Shown here piece by piece: positions 27,353-39,528 of a stretch of DNA of 64,000 nt. Below the pieces are notes generated by a model, which was not told the origin of the DNA, searched no databases, and saw only the letters and a program-made list of their open reading frames with translations. The number at the start of each line of letters is the position of its first letter. Within the stretch, counting starts at the first letter, position 1. The position numbers were made by a program, and so were the translations under genes. Origin of the DNA: Gymnorhina tibicen (lineage: Eukaryota; Chordata; Aves; Passeriformes; Artamidae); NCBI GenBank assembly GCA_013399875.1, contig VXAZ01002373.1:558001-622000 (forward strand), read 5' to 3'.

Positions 27353-29272
27353 AGATGTTTTAACCCCTTCTTCTCTTGTGTAATTCTGACCATGTCATAC
27401 TCTTCTAAAATTAAAAAAAATAATAAACTGGGAGGTCTGCTCAATGTGGTGGTCACCCAAATGTGTGGAAAGGTTGCAGATTTGGGTTTGCCAAGCTTTG
27501 AGAAAATGTAGGAATGGAGCAGGAGCATGTAGGAAGTCTGTCCTCTGAAGCAAGGCTCTGTCTGTGCCCTGTGATTCTGCAGCACTCCTGAGAGCTGTAA
27601 GACTCACTGAAAGGCAATGCGAAATGGAACAAGTAGGTATGGCAAACCGTGAGAGTAGTGCAGTGCTGGAACTTAGCAGGTGAAAGCTGGTTAGTCGTCA
27701 TACATGGCATACATATAGTGGGGATGATTTGCCGTCATCTTGCTGGCTCATACTAGAAACCAACTGGCATAAAACTCAACACACAGTTACAAAGGTTTGA
27801 AGAATGAGTCCTGTGAGCTTTTTCAGTTTCTGATTGTTAAATAACATCCTGAGAACTGAGTTCAAACAATGCCTGTGTTTGCTCCAGGTTCCTTACGTAC
27901 AGACCTAAGAAATGTAAAGCTGTTGTGACACTCACCAGTTTTTATGATAAAGTTGTCTATTAATAAAGTCTAGAGAGCCAAAAGTATATTAGAGAACAGG
28001 GATGCTAAGAGCATTTTAAGTGCCTTCTAAAGTAGAATTGGAAATTCATCTACTCCGAATTAAGCATTACAGATACACTTCCTTTAGGATGAGGTGTTTA
28101 TTTTTCCTAGCTCTTGTTTAATTATTTCCAGGGCTGATATTATAAGTATTTTGAGGAACAGTAAACCTCTCTTAGTTCATTCCTAATTTCTTCCACCCAA
28201 GATGATCTCTTTATACTATCTTTTGTCTGCTAGATGGCTTCTGTATTTTCATCCAACAGGTACTCCAGCACTCATTTCCCTCCCTAATGCTTATAGGACC
28301 TGCCACTGAGACAAGACAGTAGTGAGAAGAGGGACATGAGCAGAAGTTGACATGTATCCCTCTATCCCTCACAGGTTATCAATTCTATTTCTGGAGAAGC
28401 TGTGCCAACGTACTAGACTTTGCAGTTTATTGGACCCAAAGACTTTGAAAAATATCATTGACTGAAGCTCAAACAGAGAGAATGCAGTGTCTGTTCTCTG
28501 GCTCCATGCTGCAGTCACTATTCTGCACAAAACACGAGGGAGAAATGTGAAGGAATATCTGCGGGCTTGTTGGAGTTTAAATTATTATCTCTGCTAGATG
28601 ACAAGGAAAAGCTCAGATCAGACATAAGGGGAGACAGTTTAGCAGCTAACCACTCAAAACAGATCTGTGCACTGTTTCAAATTGTGCTTACCTCTGGTAC
28701 AAGAATGCTGTAATGATACAGCAGTATACCAGGTGTGATATGGCCTCTTCATACTGAAAAGTACAGAGATGCCTTGATTTCAGTTCTCTGGGAAAGAGGA
28801 CCATGTTCACTTTTGAGTCAGAAGTGAAGCCTCACTTCTCAAAGGAAGTAACAGTCAGTCCCTGCAGGGCTCAGCAAGTTCCCCGTATCTTCTAGCCTGT
28901 GGTCTGCCTGGTCCAAGCCAGACATTTTTCTTCGGTGGTGGATAGACCTTTAAAGATTTAGATATTGAGTTCAAATAAAATTTTGAGGCTGAATTCTCTA
29001 TGCAAATGCTTGAAAGTCGGCTCTCTGTCCTTCTGCCATCCCAAGACTAATGCAAAGGAAAGATGACAGGCTGGAGGTTTTTTTAAATATTAACTCATTT
29101 GAGACATTGGAGTAAATCTACTTTTCTCTCTGAATGGCTGACCATGCTGGGGAGTGAAGTTTCATGTGGGCCAGAAACACATTCATATGAGCTCTTTGAA
29201 GCATCTGAATTATGCCACCTTGCCATGCATCATATTCAGCATTCAACAAATTCAATAATTTTAATCATAATG
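27353..29272. other. Unique non-coding DNA right of the CpG island
   Basis: CpG density falls to background after about 27300. I see no exon, repeat or RNA gene. Open frames are short and unrecognised. Confidence 0.55.
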
Positions 29273-29494
29273 TGTCTTGGGGTGACTTTATGCTGTTGTA
29301 TCCCCTATCACTGCTCTAGGATCCTGAGCCTTTCTATGCCTTTAAAACTGGGTGCAAGAGACAGAGAGAAAAAAACGGAGGGAACTTTTCAAAACAGTTT
29401 GTGCTTCAAGGACACAGAGATTAACTGCTGCTGCTGCTGAGGAGCAAAGGAAGCACCCTTTCCGCTTCTCTCAGCTTTTCAGCTCTGTTTCTCC

Positions 29495-29524
29495 AGAGAG
29501 AGAGAGAGACAGAGACAGAGACAC
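29495..29524. repeat. (AG)7 followed by AGAGAC repeats
   Basis: Seven AG units (29495-29508) run into overlapping AGAGAC hexamers, a purine-rich compound microsatellite inside the probable LTR. Confidence 0.85.
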
Positions 29525-29619
29525 TGAGAGTTAAGATTCTTTCTGGGGGACATCTACATCTAGTGACAGGACCTCTGATCTGTACTGGTCAGATTTGGAC
29601 AAGGCCCTCTTTAATCTTC

Positions 29620-29655
29620 TTCTTGAGTTCCTTCTTGAGTTCCTTCTTGAGTTCC
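29620..29655. repeat. Three perfect copies of a 12-bp tandem repeat
   Basis: The unit TTCTTGAGTTCC occurs three times head to tail without mismatch (29620-29631, 29632-29643, 29644-29655). Because the unit is a multiple of three it keeps frame; on the minus strand it reads as a repeated Arg-Asn-Ser-Arg peptide, which I regard as incidental. It lies in the probable LTR and is likely a recent local duplication. Confidence 0.9.
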
Positions 29656-29710
29656 TGGTGATTCTTCTGATGAAAACAGATTTGCACAAAGAAGACTCTA
29701 ACCTTTCATG

Positions 29711-30515
29711 CATAAAATAATTCTGATTGGAGGTGACTTCTGAATATCATGTCCTCCAGCTCCTTTTCAAAGCAGGGCTGACTTTAAAGTTACGTTATAT
29801 TGTCCAGAAACTTGTCCAGTCAAGTTTTCAGTATTTCCAAGGATAGATTTTCCAGGATGGAGATACCACAGCCTCTCTGGGCACCAGTTCCAATGTTCAA
29901 CCACCGACTCTTTTTTTTTTTACCCCTGCCATCTATTTGGGATTTCTGCTGTTGCAGTTATTGTCTGTTGCCACTTATCACCATTCACCTTTGAGAATAT
30001 GATTCTTTCCTCTATACTCTCTTATGAGGTAGTTGAAGGCAGCAATAAGGTTTCTTCCCCTTAGCCTTGCCTTCTAAAAGCTGAACAAATCCATTTATCT
30101 CAGCATCTTCTTGCAGAACCTTGGTGGCCCACTGCTGGACTCACTTCCATAGGTCAGCTGGGGAGCCCCAAACTGGACACAAGACTCTCACAAGTGCCAT
30201 TCAGAGGGGTATGATCACTTGCCGTGACTATTGCTGATACACCCCAATATGTGTTTACCCTTCATCACTGCAAAGGCACACTGGTGACTGATACTCCCTT
30301 TATTGCCTGCCAGGATCCTCAGGCCTTTTCCTGCAAAGATGCCTTCTTGACCGTCAGCCCTCTGCATGGGTTTTCCCCATCCCAGCTGCAGGACTTCGCA
30401 CACGTTCTTGGTGAACTCCAGAAAGTTCCTGTCAGCCCATTTCTCCAGGCTGCTGAGATCCCTCTCAGTTGTAGCCCTGCCCTCCAGCTATCAACTTATT
30501 CCACACAACCAGGGG
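29711..30515 (-). mobile_element. CR1 LINE fragment, older subfamily
   Basis: Read on the + strand, this matches the reverse complement of a CR1 3' region. It starts with CATAAAATAATTCTGATTGG (a degenerate form of the usual CATAGAATAATTTAGGTTGG). It passes through CAAAGCAGGGCTGACTTTAA, CCAGTCAAGTTTTCAGTATT and CACAGCCTCTCTGGGCACCA, and reaches CCCAAACTGGACACAAGACT and GCAGGACTTCGCACACGTTC further in. About 800 bp are present. Frames are broken by many stops. It abuts the probable LTR on its left, and a second CR1 copy starts 75 bases to its right in the same orientation. Confidence 0.8.
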
Positions 30516-30590
30516 GAAAGGAGACAAATACTTACAGACAGCAAAAAAATTCTTAGGGCTGTCATAACATCTCTGTAGGTATTATTTTTG

Positions 30591-30868
30591 TATAGAACCA
30601 TAGACTATCTCAAATTGGAAAAGACCCATAAGGATCATGGGGTCCAACTCCCTGCTCCTTGCAGTACTACCTAAAGCTAAACCACGTGGCTAAGAGCATT
30701 GTGCAGATGCTCCTTGACCTCTGACAGGCTTGATGCCATGACCAGTTCCCTGGAGAGCCTGTTGCAGTGACCAAACACACTCCCAGTGAGAACTTTTCTT
30801 AATGTCCAGTCTGACCTTACCTTGATGCAGCTTCATTCCATTTCCTTGTGTCTTATTTTTGCCTTTGT
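30591..30868 (-). mobile_element. CR1 LINE 3' fragment, different subfamily from its neighbour
   Basis: The + strand starts TATAGAACCATAGACTATCT, the reverse complement of the CR1 terminal octamers. It continues AAGACCCATAAGGATCATGG, TCCAACTCCCTGCTCCTTGC and CTAAACCACGTGGCTAAGAG to a CCATTTCCTTGTGTC end near 30855. The 3' end has a different sequence from the adjacent CR1 (29711-30515), so this is a separate insertion rather than a continuation. About 280 bp are retained and it is 5'-truncated. Confidence 0.85.
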
Positions 30869-33800
30869 AGCAACTTTTTTAGAGAACTGTAAGAAAATTC
30901 ATTTTAAATAAAGGAAAAGCTTGCAAAATGAAATATCCATTTGGCTGTAAGGATTCTGGTTCTAGCTTGTGAGTACTTGAGCAGAAAGTATATTATGTGG
31001 AAGTAGCTGGAAGTGTATCCAGTGAAAGTGCATTGACTCGATGTGTTTAAATTTTTTCTGATAATAAAAATTATTTCTGGTGCAGGCCCTTTATTGTTTC
31101 TTTTGCGTAATATGGCAATACTTGGGGCTCTGCCTCATAGGAATGTGGAATTTATTTCAACAGTGTAACTCTCACTAGCTTGTACTTTGTTTATACCTTT
31201 TGTTGCTTGCTTACTTGAAGGTTTTCTCCCTGTGCTTTTCATGTTCTGAATAAAATCAATGGAGAACCTCCCAAAGACTTTGGTGAGAGAGGAAGTAGTT
31301 CCAATGTGAGATGAATGCACCATTTCTGCAGGTTTGAACTTCTAGGTCATGTTATCACACATGTAGTCAATATCCACAGGTGTGAACTGAGCTGCTGAAT
31401 GAATTCGGAGAGCGTGTCAGAATAGGTGCCTGGCATTATGGGATGAAGCTGTATATGCAGGGGAAAAAAAGCTTTGACAGAAGAATTGGTTGAACTTCTC
31501 TGTTAATTTCCCATACAAAAAACACTTAAAGCCTTATTTTTGCATATGATTCTACTTAGGACGATTACCACGTCATGTGGTGATCAATGAAGTTATTCTT
31601 ACCTTTTCAAAAGGACTATGCAACCTTTAATTAGCATGAGGAAGCTCTTTATCTCTAGAGAAAGGCCCTTCAGAAGCACAGTGCCTGAAGCATCATAGTG
31701 ATGTGGAGGACAAAATGCCTCTTATTAAGACATCAATCCTACTTCCCGCAATACCCGATCTCTGTCTGCCTGCAGCAGCCCCCAGCATTTCTAGGCTTAA
31801 CAGAGCTGATGAGATGGAAGCTGTTGGTGCTCTTTCCAGTTTGCATGCAGAAGCACCAATTAAACTTAAAAATAAATAAATGTCAGCAATACTTGAAGTG
31901 ATATATTTCCTCTACTATACCTGATTTCTACTGCACCATCCTCTAGTCAATATTAATTTCACACGTGGATTTCCTTTTGAGAGAATTCTGCAACTGAAGC
32001 TCAGAGAGAGCATGTCCATCAGAACATGGTTGGTGTGATGGTCCCAAGACTTTGTGGTCCAATCCAGTCCCCACAGAGCATGAGCTGGGTAGTCCCAATG
32101 AAGGCTGCTGCCCAAAGTATCGAAGTCCACAAAATGGTATCGGGGCCAAGCCCTCGTATATTTTATTCTCCAGAATAAAATTTAGGGTAAAATGTTCTTT
32201 TTCTACCGCTAACCACAAGGTGACGAAAACCCATAAGTATTTTTGCTTTGTCAGGCTATAGGGGCTATAGCTGGATTCAGCTTTCATGGCCTGGTGCTCT
32301 TCATCTGCAGGTCCTCCTCTGAGTATTGCATATATCAGAGACCTGCTGAAGCACAGTGTGAGTTGGGGGCAGGGGAAGGGCAAGCAAATATACAAAGGTT
32401 CTTTTAGACTAGTGTGAAATTAGTTGAACACATGGGTTTCATTCTAATATGCAACATGGACACATCAGGACACCTGGGATGGCAGGCAGGAACAGGAGCC
32501 CGAGGTTGTCTGCTCCACTCCTAACTCCATGCATATGGAGAATTACCTTTGTTCTTGGTCATGCTGAATGGCTAAAACCTTATACTTTTAGGGATTCAAA
32601 AAATTCTCTCACCAACAGTACTTAACTGAGAAGGTATTTTCAGAGCACAACTGTCGTACTGAATCAGGATGGCTTTAACAAAGCACGGGCTGGAGCCCTG
32701 TTGTCCCATTTCCCAACAGGGCCTCCCCCTCCTGCTTTTGCAGACTCATTCTTTCTGCACCTTCCCAGAAATATTTCGGAGGTGATACAAAGAGAAGCCC
32801 TGTCGCAGCCCTGTCCTTACTCAAAAATATGCTGTACAGCTGAGTGGTGAAAGTATTCATGCCAGAAAAGTGGGTTCATATCCCTTCTCACAGTGGAGGA
32901 CTAATAAATGCAGCATTATGAGCTGCATGAAAGCAGCCTTCATTTACATACCTAGGCAGAAAAAAGGCTCTGAGGAGGGATCTTAATTGACTAGCAATCA
33001 CAGCAAAAGATGTCACAAAATCATAACACTTCTTGCAATCGATATAAATATAAATAAATACTTCAACATAAGCTGCCCGTATGCCTGCAAGAGTGTCACA
33101 TTTGCCAAAGGCTACAGAATGACTTTTTCCACAAGAATCTATCTGCAAATATCCTGAAAATAATTTTCTAATTTCACAATAAGGATCATCATTAGGATTT
33201 TGCTTCTACCGTCTCTTCTTACTTCCCATTATCTGTTCCTTTTGAATGCCTGTAGCTAAATCTGCTAATAATGGGATAGAATAGGGATTAGTTTGTTTAT
33301 GTGCTTCTGTTGGCAGTTTTTCATAGGGGAGGTGGAGCAAGATGATTATATCCTCTCTGGGGCTCCTTTGCCCTGGCTCTTGTGAAAGAACATCTTGCCT
33401 TGATGTTGTGAGAGGCTTCAAAATGTCAGCAGTGGCAACACTTTTGCTGACAGTCTCAGCAAAAAAAGCTGAAAGTAGCCAAATAGTTTGCAATGCAGAG
33501 ACAACAGGAAAATAAGCAGGTAAAAGGACATGTAGGTATTTGTAGGGGTGAGACAGCACTGAAAGCTTGACTGAGTACAGGCACACGTGTTTCAACTACC
33601 TCAACATTTCCGGTTGAGTAGGAGCATGTTTCAGAATACAAGATAGGCTTGCCTGGTGCCTGGGTTAAACATGGGTTAAACACACAGGGAAGTGATTTGT
33701 ATGTACCACATGGAGGGGAATTTTTGAGTAACCTGCCAGCTGCCTTTACTGCAGACACTCCTTACATGGGGCTGTCTCAAGATTAAGCAGGATGGGTGGG

Positions 33801-35001
33801 TGAGGGGCTTCTTGTCTGCTGATGGTGGCTTAGGAGCAGATGGTGAACATGAATAAATATTCTCTCCCTACATTTGGGCTGTGGCTTCTGCTGCACAAGC
33901 TTTGCTGCAGTTCAGGCCAGCCAGGCACTGGCTTTCAAATGCATGTCGGCCATGGTCTTGTTGGCAGCATGGTCAAGCCTTAACCATCATGCTTGGAGTT
34001 AGGCAGTGCTTTTTGAAATATTTTTTTATTAATTAAATGAACAGTTGTGGCCGAATTTCAAGGTTTGAATATCAGCTTGGACATATGAAATCCCAGGTGC
34101 CTTATGTGGTCCTCATTCTCAGATAGTTTTGCCCAGGAAGGAAGTAGGATATTTGAGCAAGTTGTCAAAACTCCAGGGTCCTAGACTTCAGGCTGAGTTT
34201 ACCAGATGTTTTATGTTTTCATAAATCACAGTCACAGCTGTAGTGAGTGATGGCAGAGAAAGTTAAATAAATTATATTACTTTTGCATTTAGCTCTTAGA
34301 TTTCTGCATGTCTTCTCTAAGCAGGAATATGGAAACTGTTTTCCTCATTCCTTTTTTATTTTCTTTCCAGCATTGCTCCTGAGGTGTCTGTGGCCCTGTA
34401 TAGTCAGTCTGATTATCTGCTTTCCCAAATACATGACATTCTGATATTAATATGCTGTCATTCAGACCAGTACAACGAATATATGGAATCTTGTCAACAG
34501 ACAAAAAAAAGGAAAGAAAAAGACAAAAGCAAGTATTTAGAATGTCTTGGCACTTCTAAAAGTTTGATGAAGAGGTAAAAGTGAGTATATAAATAGTTAT
34601 TGAGTTGTGTTAGAGTAAAAAAAAAAAAGCTCTTCTGGCTTAGTTGGGAAAAAAGATACTATAAATTTTATCTATTCTTCTACAGCATCCTTCAAAGTTC
34701 TCTTGTTATAGTATCTGCTTCTTTTTCTGCAAAACCCTGTGTCACTAGTGTGGGACCTAAAGCATTTAAGCCTGGACAAGCACATCGCCCTCTTTCTCCC
34801 CTGCTTTTGTTTTATAACTTGAGTGGTCTCTTTTATTAATGCTCATGACAGTTTTATTTAAATGAATTCTTCCTCACCATGTTTTATTTATTGAGGCGTT
34901 TTGGGCTTGATTTGCCTTTGTTTTTGACTTCTTTTTTTAATGGACTAGAAGCTATGTCTTTTGAAAATCGCCTGCAGAGTGAGTTTTAAAAAAAACAGTA
35001 C

Positions 35002-35036
35002 TAGTAGTAGTAGTAGTAATTGTAATAATAATAATG
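35002..35036. repeat. Compound TAG / TAA microsatellite
   Basis: Five to six TAG units (35002-35018), a short interruption, then four TAA units. Confidence 0.85.
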
Positions 35037-35348
35037 GAATAGTTCTCGTTATGCTTCTTCCTAAAGGCACAAGAATGTAACTGTTACATCTGCTTAATTT
35101 CTCCCAATTTTAGCTGATTTAGTGATGAAAACTCAGGACTTAATTCAGTACAACAGTGCTGCCAGTCAAGGGACATGGGACAGACATGTGAGAGCATTAA
35201 CAATGTGCCAGCCATCCTGAGTACAGCAACACTCAGGAGCTTCACTGGTTGACAACTGGACCCATTTCAGTTGTGCTGTAATGCAGCAATCAAGCTAACT
35301 TAAAGGATCTTCCAGCATCCCAGAAACCAGGCTTCTTCAGATGCTCTC

Positions 35349-35367
35349 AAAAAAAAAAAAAAAAAAA
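35349..35367. repeat. A19 homopolymer
   Basis: Nineteen consecutive A residues. It could be the tail of an old retrocopy lying to its left on the + strand, but I recognise no gene sequence upstream, so I leave it as a simple repeat. Confidence 0.85.
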
Positions 35368-38300
35368 GCACTGAAAAGGTTGCATCGGGGGAAGTCAGTT
35401 CAGTTCTGGAATGAGCTGATGGGGAAAAAGTTCAAACAGGACTGTCTGAACATCTCTGCTTCCGCGGCCAAGGCAGGCACGGGAAATGTCCTAAGAAAAC
35501 ACAATGCCACAACAATAGGCAATCTGCATGACCTTCTGCTTACTCCAGCTGACATATCTGAAAATCACATTAACCTCTGGCTTGTATGGGTCATGGTCTT
35601 TCAACTATTGTGTGTGACAACCTAAGAAACCCAATAGAAAAGATGCTTTTTGTGAGAGCTGGAGATTTAAAGCAATAAAGCAAGAATCATAATCTTCAAC
35701 CAAATAGCTGACACAGAATAAACATGCTGACCTTCTGGAGAAAATTGTGATTACACGTCTGTGTCTACAGTGTTTTTTTTAAATTTAAAGTATTTTAAAA
35801 AATTTTTAATTATTTCTGTGGAGCTGGAGCCCCTTTTGATAGTGATTCATGCACCTCAAATACATTCAAGTAACGAGAGTAAATAATTAGCATGCCATAA
35901 CCTAATGCTGGTTGTTGCCAATTGTTTTTCAGCTTAGCCACTGAAAACAGTCCTCACTGTGCTGCAGGGCAGTTCCTTTTGTCCTGTGTTTTCACGGTCC
36001 TTTGCCCTCCACTTGAGTTCTTTCCTAAAGCCCTGCCTGAAGCGGGGAGATGCCAAGGGCTCACTGCCCATGGCTGGCACAATGCCTCAGCCTCCAAGGA
36101 TGTGGTGCAGTCATGGTACCCCATGGCTAGTCCAAAACTTGTCACCAGCCTCAGCAAAACTGACTCTGGTCTCCCTGAAGACAAAAGTAAAGTAACTCTG
36201 CTGCTGCTTGCTGCCTTCTTCTGCCCAGTACAGTGTGGGGCTGGCAGTGAACATGGTGGGGAAGTTTTGGGGGCTGCTCAGCCCAGGTTTAGAAGCTCCA
36301 GCTCCCACAGATCCATCCTGAGCCAAAAAATAGGAATCATGGTCACAGCTACACTCTTGTCCTTGGTCCTTTGTGCCTGTCCTTTGCTATCCCAAACAAA
36401 AAAGGTATTTCCTCCACGGATTTCATTAAATGTCCATTTGCAATTTTACGAAAGGACTTAACTGAACTACAGGAATTTACAGTTCCATAAAAAGACCGAT
36501 GATTAACAAAAATCTGCAAATGTATTGTCTATATTTATGCACTATTTATTTAATAATAAAGGGTTTATGTTGGTGAGGAGCACTATGAGATACTTCCCTT
36601 AACAGTGCTCAAAGTAACCCTGCTGGGCAGACCTCTGTTTCAGCAGCAGTTCAGGGGAGATGTGGGCCTGAAAGTCAGGGTGAAAGAGTTCCCTGTTGTG
36701 ATAGCAGGGAGAGAGTCTGCAGCTCAAGAACAGACCGCAGAAAAGTGTTGACACCACAAAGACAGCCACGATGTTCCATTAAATCTGATGAAGCCTGAAA
36801 TTCAAAGCTGGTTGGAAAGTCTGGTATAAACTGCATAGGAAGCATTTAAAAATGCTGGTAAGCGGGTATCGCTCCGACCCTGTTGGCAGCTACACTAATG
36901 TAGCAGGTTTTCAAGGATGAAGTTCTTTGAGAGAAGTTTCTCAGGAAAGTTTGATCTCTTAATGCTTTCAGTCAAACCCAGCCATGCCCTGAGTTTAAAC
37001 AAACACGTTTAAGGAAAACAGTGACAACACTGTTCTTTTTCCCGTGTTTCCCACGTTGTTCTCATATGCTCCTCACAAGGGATTTTGTGACACAGGATTG
37101 TAGGTCACACTTACAATTATCGTTTTATTCCAGATGCCCTAAAGACATCCAGTGAGAGTCCACATCCAGGTATTTTTTTTTAAATAAGGGATTGAAACTG
37201 GTGTTTGGCACTGCAATATGCTGAGCTTGCTGTCCCTCTCTGTGAGTGCCGAGAGGGCTCACCCAGAGCGGTGACCATGCCCTGGCATTTTTATGTGATA
37301 CCTCTGCTCGGAGGGGCTTGTCTCAAGGCAGGGTCTCTTCCCTGAGCACAAACTTCCAAATGCCTAGAAATCCTCCCAAGGATGGAAACAGGAAACAAGT
37401 CTCTGCCTCTCCTGGGAAAGAAATTAGATGCTCAAGATATGGTGAGAAGTGGTTTGTGGGGAAGAGGAGCTACCACACAGGGGAAAATAGTTGAGATTTT
37501 AAGATGGAGCAGCAGAAGGTTGAAGTGGAAAAGGCATCCAGCAATTATAAAGATATTAATTCAATAATACAGATTATGATAATTTTAGACTATTATCATA
37601 ATGATGCCCTTATTTGGTTCATAATAAGGTTCCAACAAAGACTGCAGTTCTTGTTGAAAAAGAAGTTTGGGAATTACTGATTTCATGAATAAAGGGTGAT
37701 TTGGTAGGTTTTAGTAAATACTAATGATTTAAACAACATTGCCTGTAGTTTTAGAGCCATATATTAAACGCTGTTATGAAGATCTTGCTGTAGGAAATTC
37801 ATAGCCATTTAGGCCACCCTGATGCTGTTATTCTGCAAAACACAGCCATAAGAAACTACAGGGTTAGAACTTGTTTCCAACTGCTTCTGAAGCTGCCAAG
37901 GAAAGCAAACCTGATTTTTAGGAAGTTCTTCCACTTGGCTTCAGCCATCTTTTAGCTTCAACAAAATTGTGTGACTAGCAGCTCTCTTCCATCAGAAGAA
38001 GAAGCAGTGCATTTCCATCAGGTACCCATAGCTATATTTTGGATCTGGAGTTAAGCACTTGGCTGTGAATTTCTGATTAAATAGTAATTTCTTTTAAAAG
38101 TCCTGGTAATTAAAATTCATCAAAACTAGGGGCTCATATTGCTGCCTTCAACATTCATCTTTTCCTGTTGTTTCCTAACATACACATCATCATTTGTATC
38201 TTGAACATATTCAGAAAAATAAACTTACTGTATCATAATAGTATTACTGCAAGAATTCATAAGTCTAAATAAATTTTTGTATGATAACTTGCCAGAATTG

Positions 38301-38618
38301 CTTACCTATGCAAAATTAGTGATGTGCCAACATTGTCAGGATTAGCATATAACCATATTTTCTGTCCTTTTTTTGGCAATAATCATTATACCAAAGATAG
38401 CAGTAAAGGGGAGCTGCCATGTGTCTGGTTTTAGTTTTGATGGCTTGGGTAATAGCCATGGTCACAGTGAAATGAAATAATGCAGTTGTTAGCACAACAG
38501 AGTTTCCAGAGGAAAAATCCAGCATTATTTTTTATAATCTCCTTACAATCTGCGCTGAAGCCCATTGCTTCTCCCCAGTTAAACTGAAGCGCTCTCAGCC
38601 AGGGCTACTTCAGTGAAG

Positions 38619-39528
38619 TCACAGAATCACAGAATGGGTCAAGTTGGAAGAAATCACAGTGGGTCATCTGGTCCAACCCCCTTGCTCAAGCAGGGTCATG
38701 CCGGAGAACATTGCACAGGATTGCATCCAGGCAGTTCTTGAGTATCTCCAGCAAGGGAGATTCCACCGCCTTTCTGGACAATCTGTTCCAGTGCATGGTC
38801 ACCCACACAGTAAAGAAGTTCTTCCTCATATTCAGGTGGAACTTCCTGTGTGTCAGTCTCTGCCCCTTGCCTCTTGTCCTATTGCTTGGCATCACCAAGA
38901 AGAGCCCGGCTCCATCTTCTTGACATTCTCCCTTCAGATAATTACAGACATTGATGAGGTCCCCTCTCAGCTGTCTCTTCTCGAGGCTGAACAGGCCCAG
39001 TTCCCTCAGCCTGCCCTCATAAGAGAGATGCTCCAGTCCCTTGATCATCTTTGTTGCCCTCCACTCAACCCGCTCCAGGAGCTCCGTGTCTCTCTTGTAC
39101 TAAGGAGCACAAAACTGGACAGAATACTCCAGACGTGGCCTCACTAGGCCTGGCAGCTGCTGTTCAGCCAGTTCTCAATCCACCTCACTGTCCATGCATC
39201 CAGTCCACACTTCCTGAGTTTGCCTATAAGGATATTTTGAGAGACACTGTCAAAAACCTTGCTAAAGTTGAGGTAGACAATACTCACTGCTCTCCCCTCA
39301 TCCATTCAGGTACCTGTTTCATTGTAGAACGTCATCAGGCTGGTCAAGCATGATTTACCTTGAGTGAATCCATGCTGACTACTCCTGATCATTTTCTTGT
39401 CATTCCTGTGGATAGGCTGGAGTCACTCCTTAACTTTTCCAGGGACTGAGGTGAGGCTGACTGGACAGTAGATCCCTGGGTCCTCCTTCTTGCCCTTTTT
39501 GAAGACCAGGGTGACATTTGCTTTCTTT
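38619..39528 (-). mobile_element. CR1 LINE with broken, internally deleted reverse transcriptase
   Basis: The + strand begins TCACAGAATCACAGAATGGG, the reverse complement of the CR1 3' terminus. Translated on the minus strand, the right part (about 39528-39165) encodes the start of the ORF2 reverse transcriptase: a VTLVFKKGKKEDPG segment, then SQHGFTQGKSCLTSL, then the palm motif VYLNFSKVFDSV, then RWIENWL. The motif normally reads YLDFSKAFD, so the usual catalytic Asp is Asn here (codon at 39267-39269). The left part (39147 down to about 38686) encodes the ORF2 C-terminus, beginning LVRP and continuing to [20 protein letters not shown] and [12 protein letters not shown], with an in-frame stop at 39100-39102. 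Between them, near 39148-39164, the RT middle, including the FADD active-site box, is missing. The copy is 5'-truncated and cannot be active. Confidence 0.93.

Larger units (their letters stand above)
29273..29708 (+). mobile_element. Probable endogenous-retrovirus LTR fragment
   Basis: The segment begins TGTCTTGGGGTGACTTTATG and continues through GGATCCTGAGCCTTTCTATG and AACTTTTCAAAACAGTTTGT. I recall these as part of a songbird-type ERV LTR family. It contains an AG-rich microsatellite and a triplicated 12-mer (annotated separately) and runs straight into the 3' end of a CR1 copy near 29711. I could not find a matching target-site duplication: the bases before the TG and after the suggested end differ. 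The right boundary is therefore approximate and the copy may be truncated. No gag, pol or env sequence is attached. The call rests on remembered similarity and TG-start architecture. Confidence 0.5.
30869..38618. other. Unique non-coding DNA, no gene recognised
   Basis: About 7.7 kb with no recognisable exon, RNA gene or interspersed repeat. Simple tracts include A12 at 34617-34628, TAG/TAA repeats near 35002-35036 and A19 at 35349-35367. The longest open frame is 179 codons at 35922-36461 (+). It has one hydrophobic stretch near its C-terminal part but no family resemblance, and overlapping frames are similarly open. A perfect 10-bp inverted repeat lies at 37573-37602. Nothing here supports a gene call. 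Confidence 0.5.

Noticed and set aside
35341..35625. A19 run followed by a 94-codon ORF, considered as a processed pseudogene
   Set aside because: A retrocopy tail should follow the gene body, not precede it on the same strand. No known gene sequence was recognised on either side.
35922..36461. 179-codon plus-strand ORF with a hydrophobic C-terminal part
   Set aside because: No family resemblance. Other frames on both strands are also open over the same region, which points to low stop frequency in GC-richer DNA rather than coding.
37573..37602. Perfect inverted repeat with 10-bp arms (ATTATGATAA) and a 10-base spacer
   Set aside because: In AT-rich DNA of this length roughly one such structure is expected by chance, and nothing around it suggests a function.
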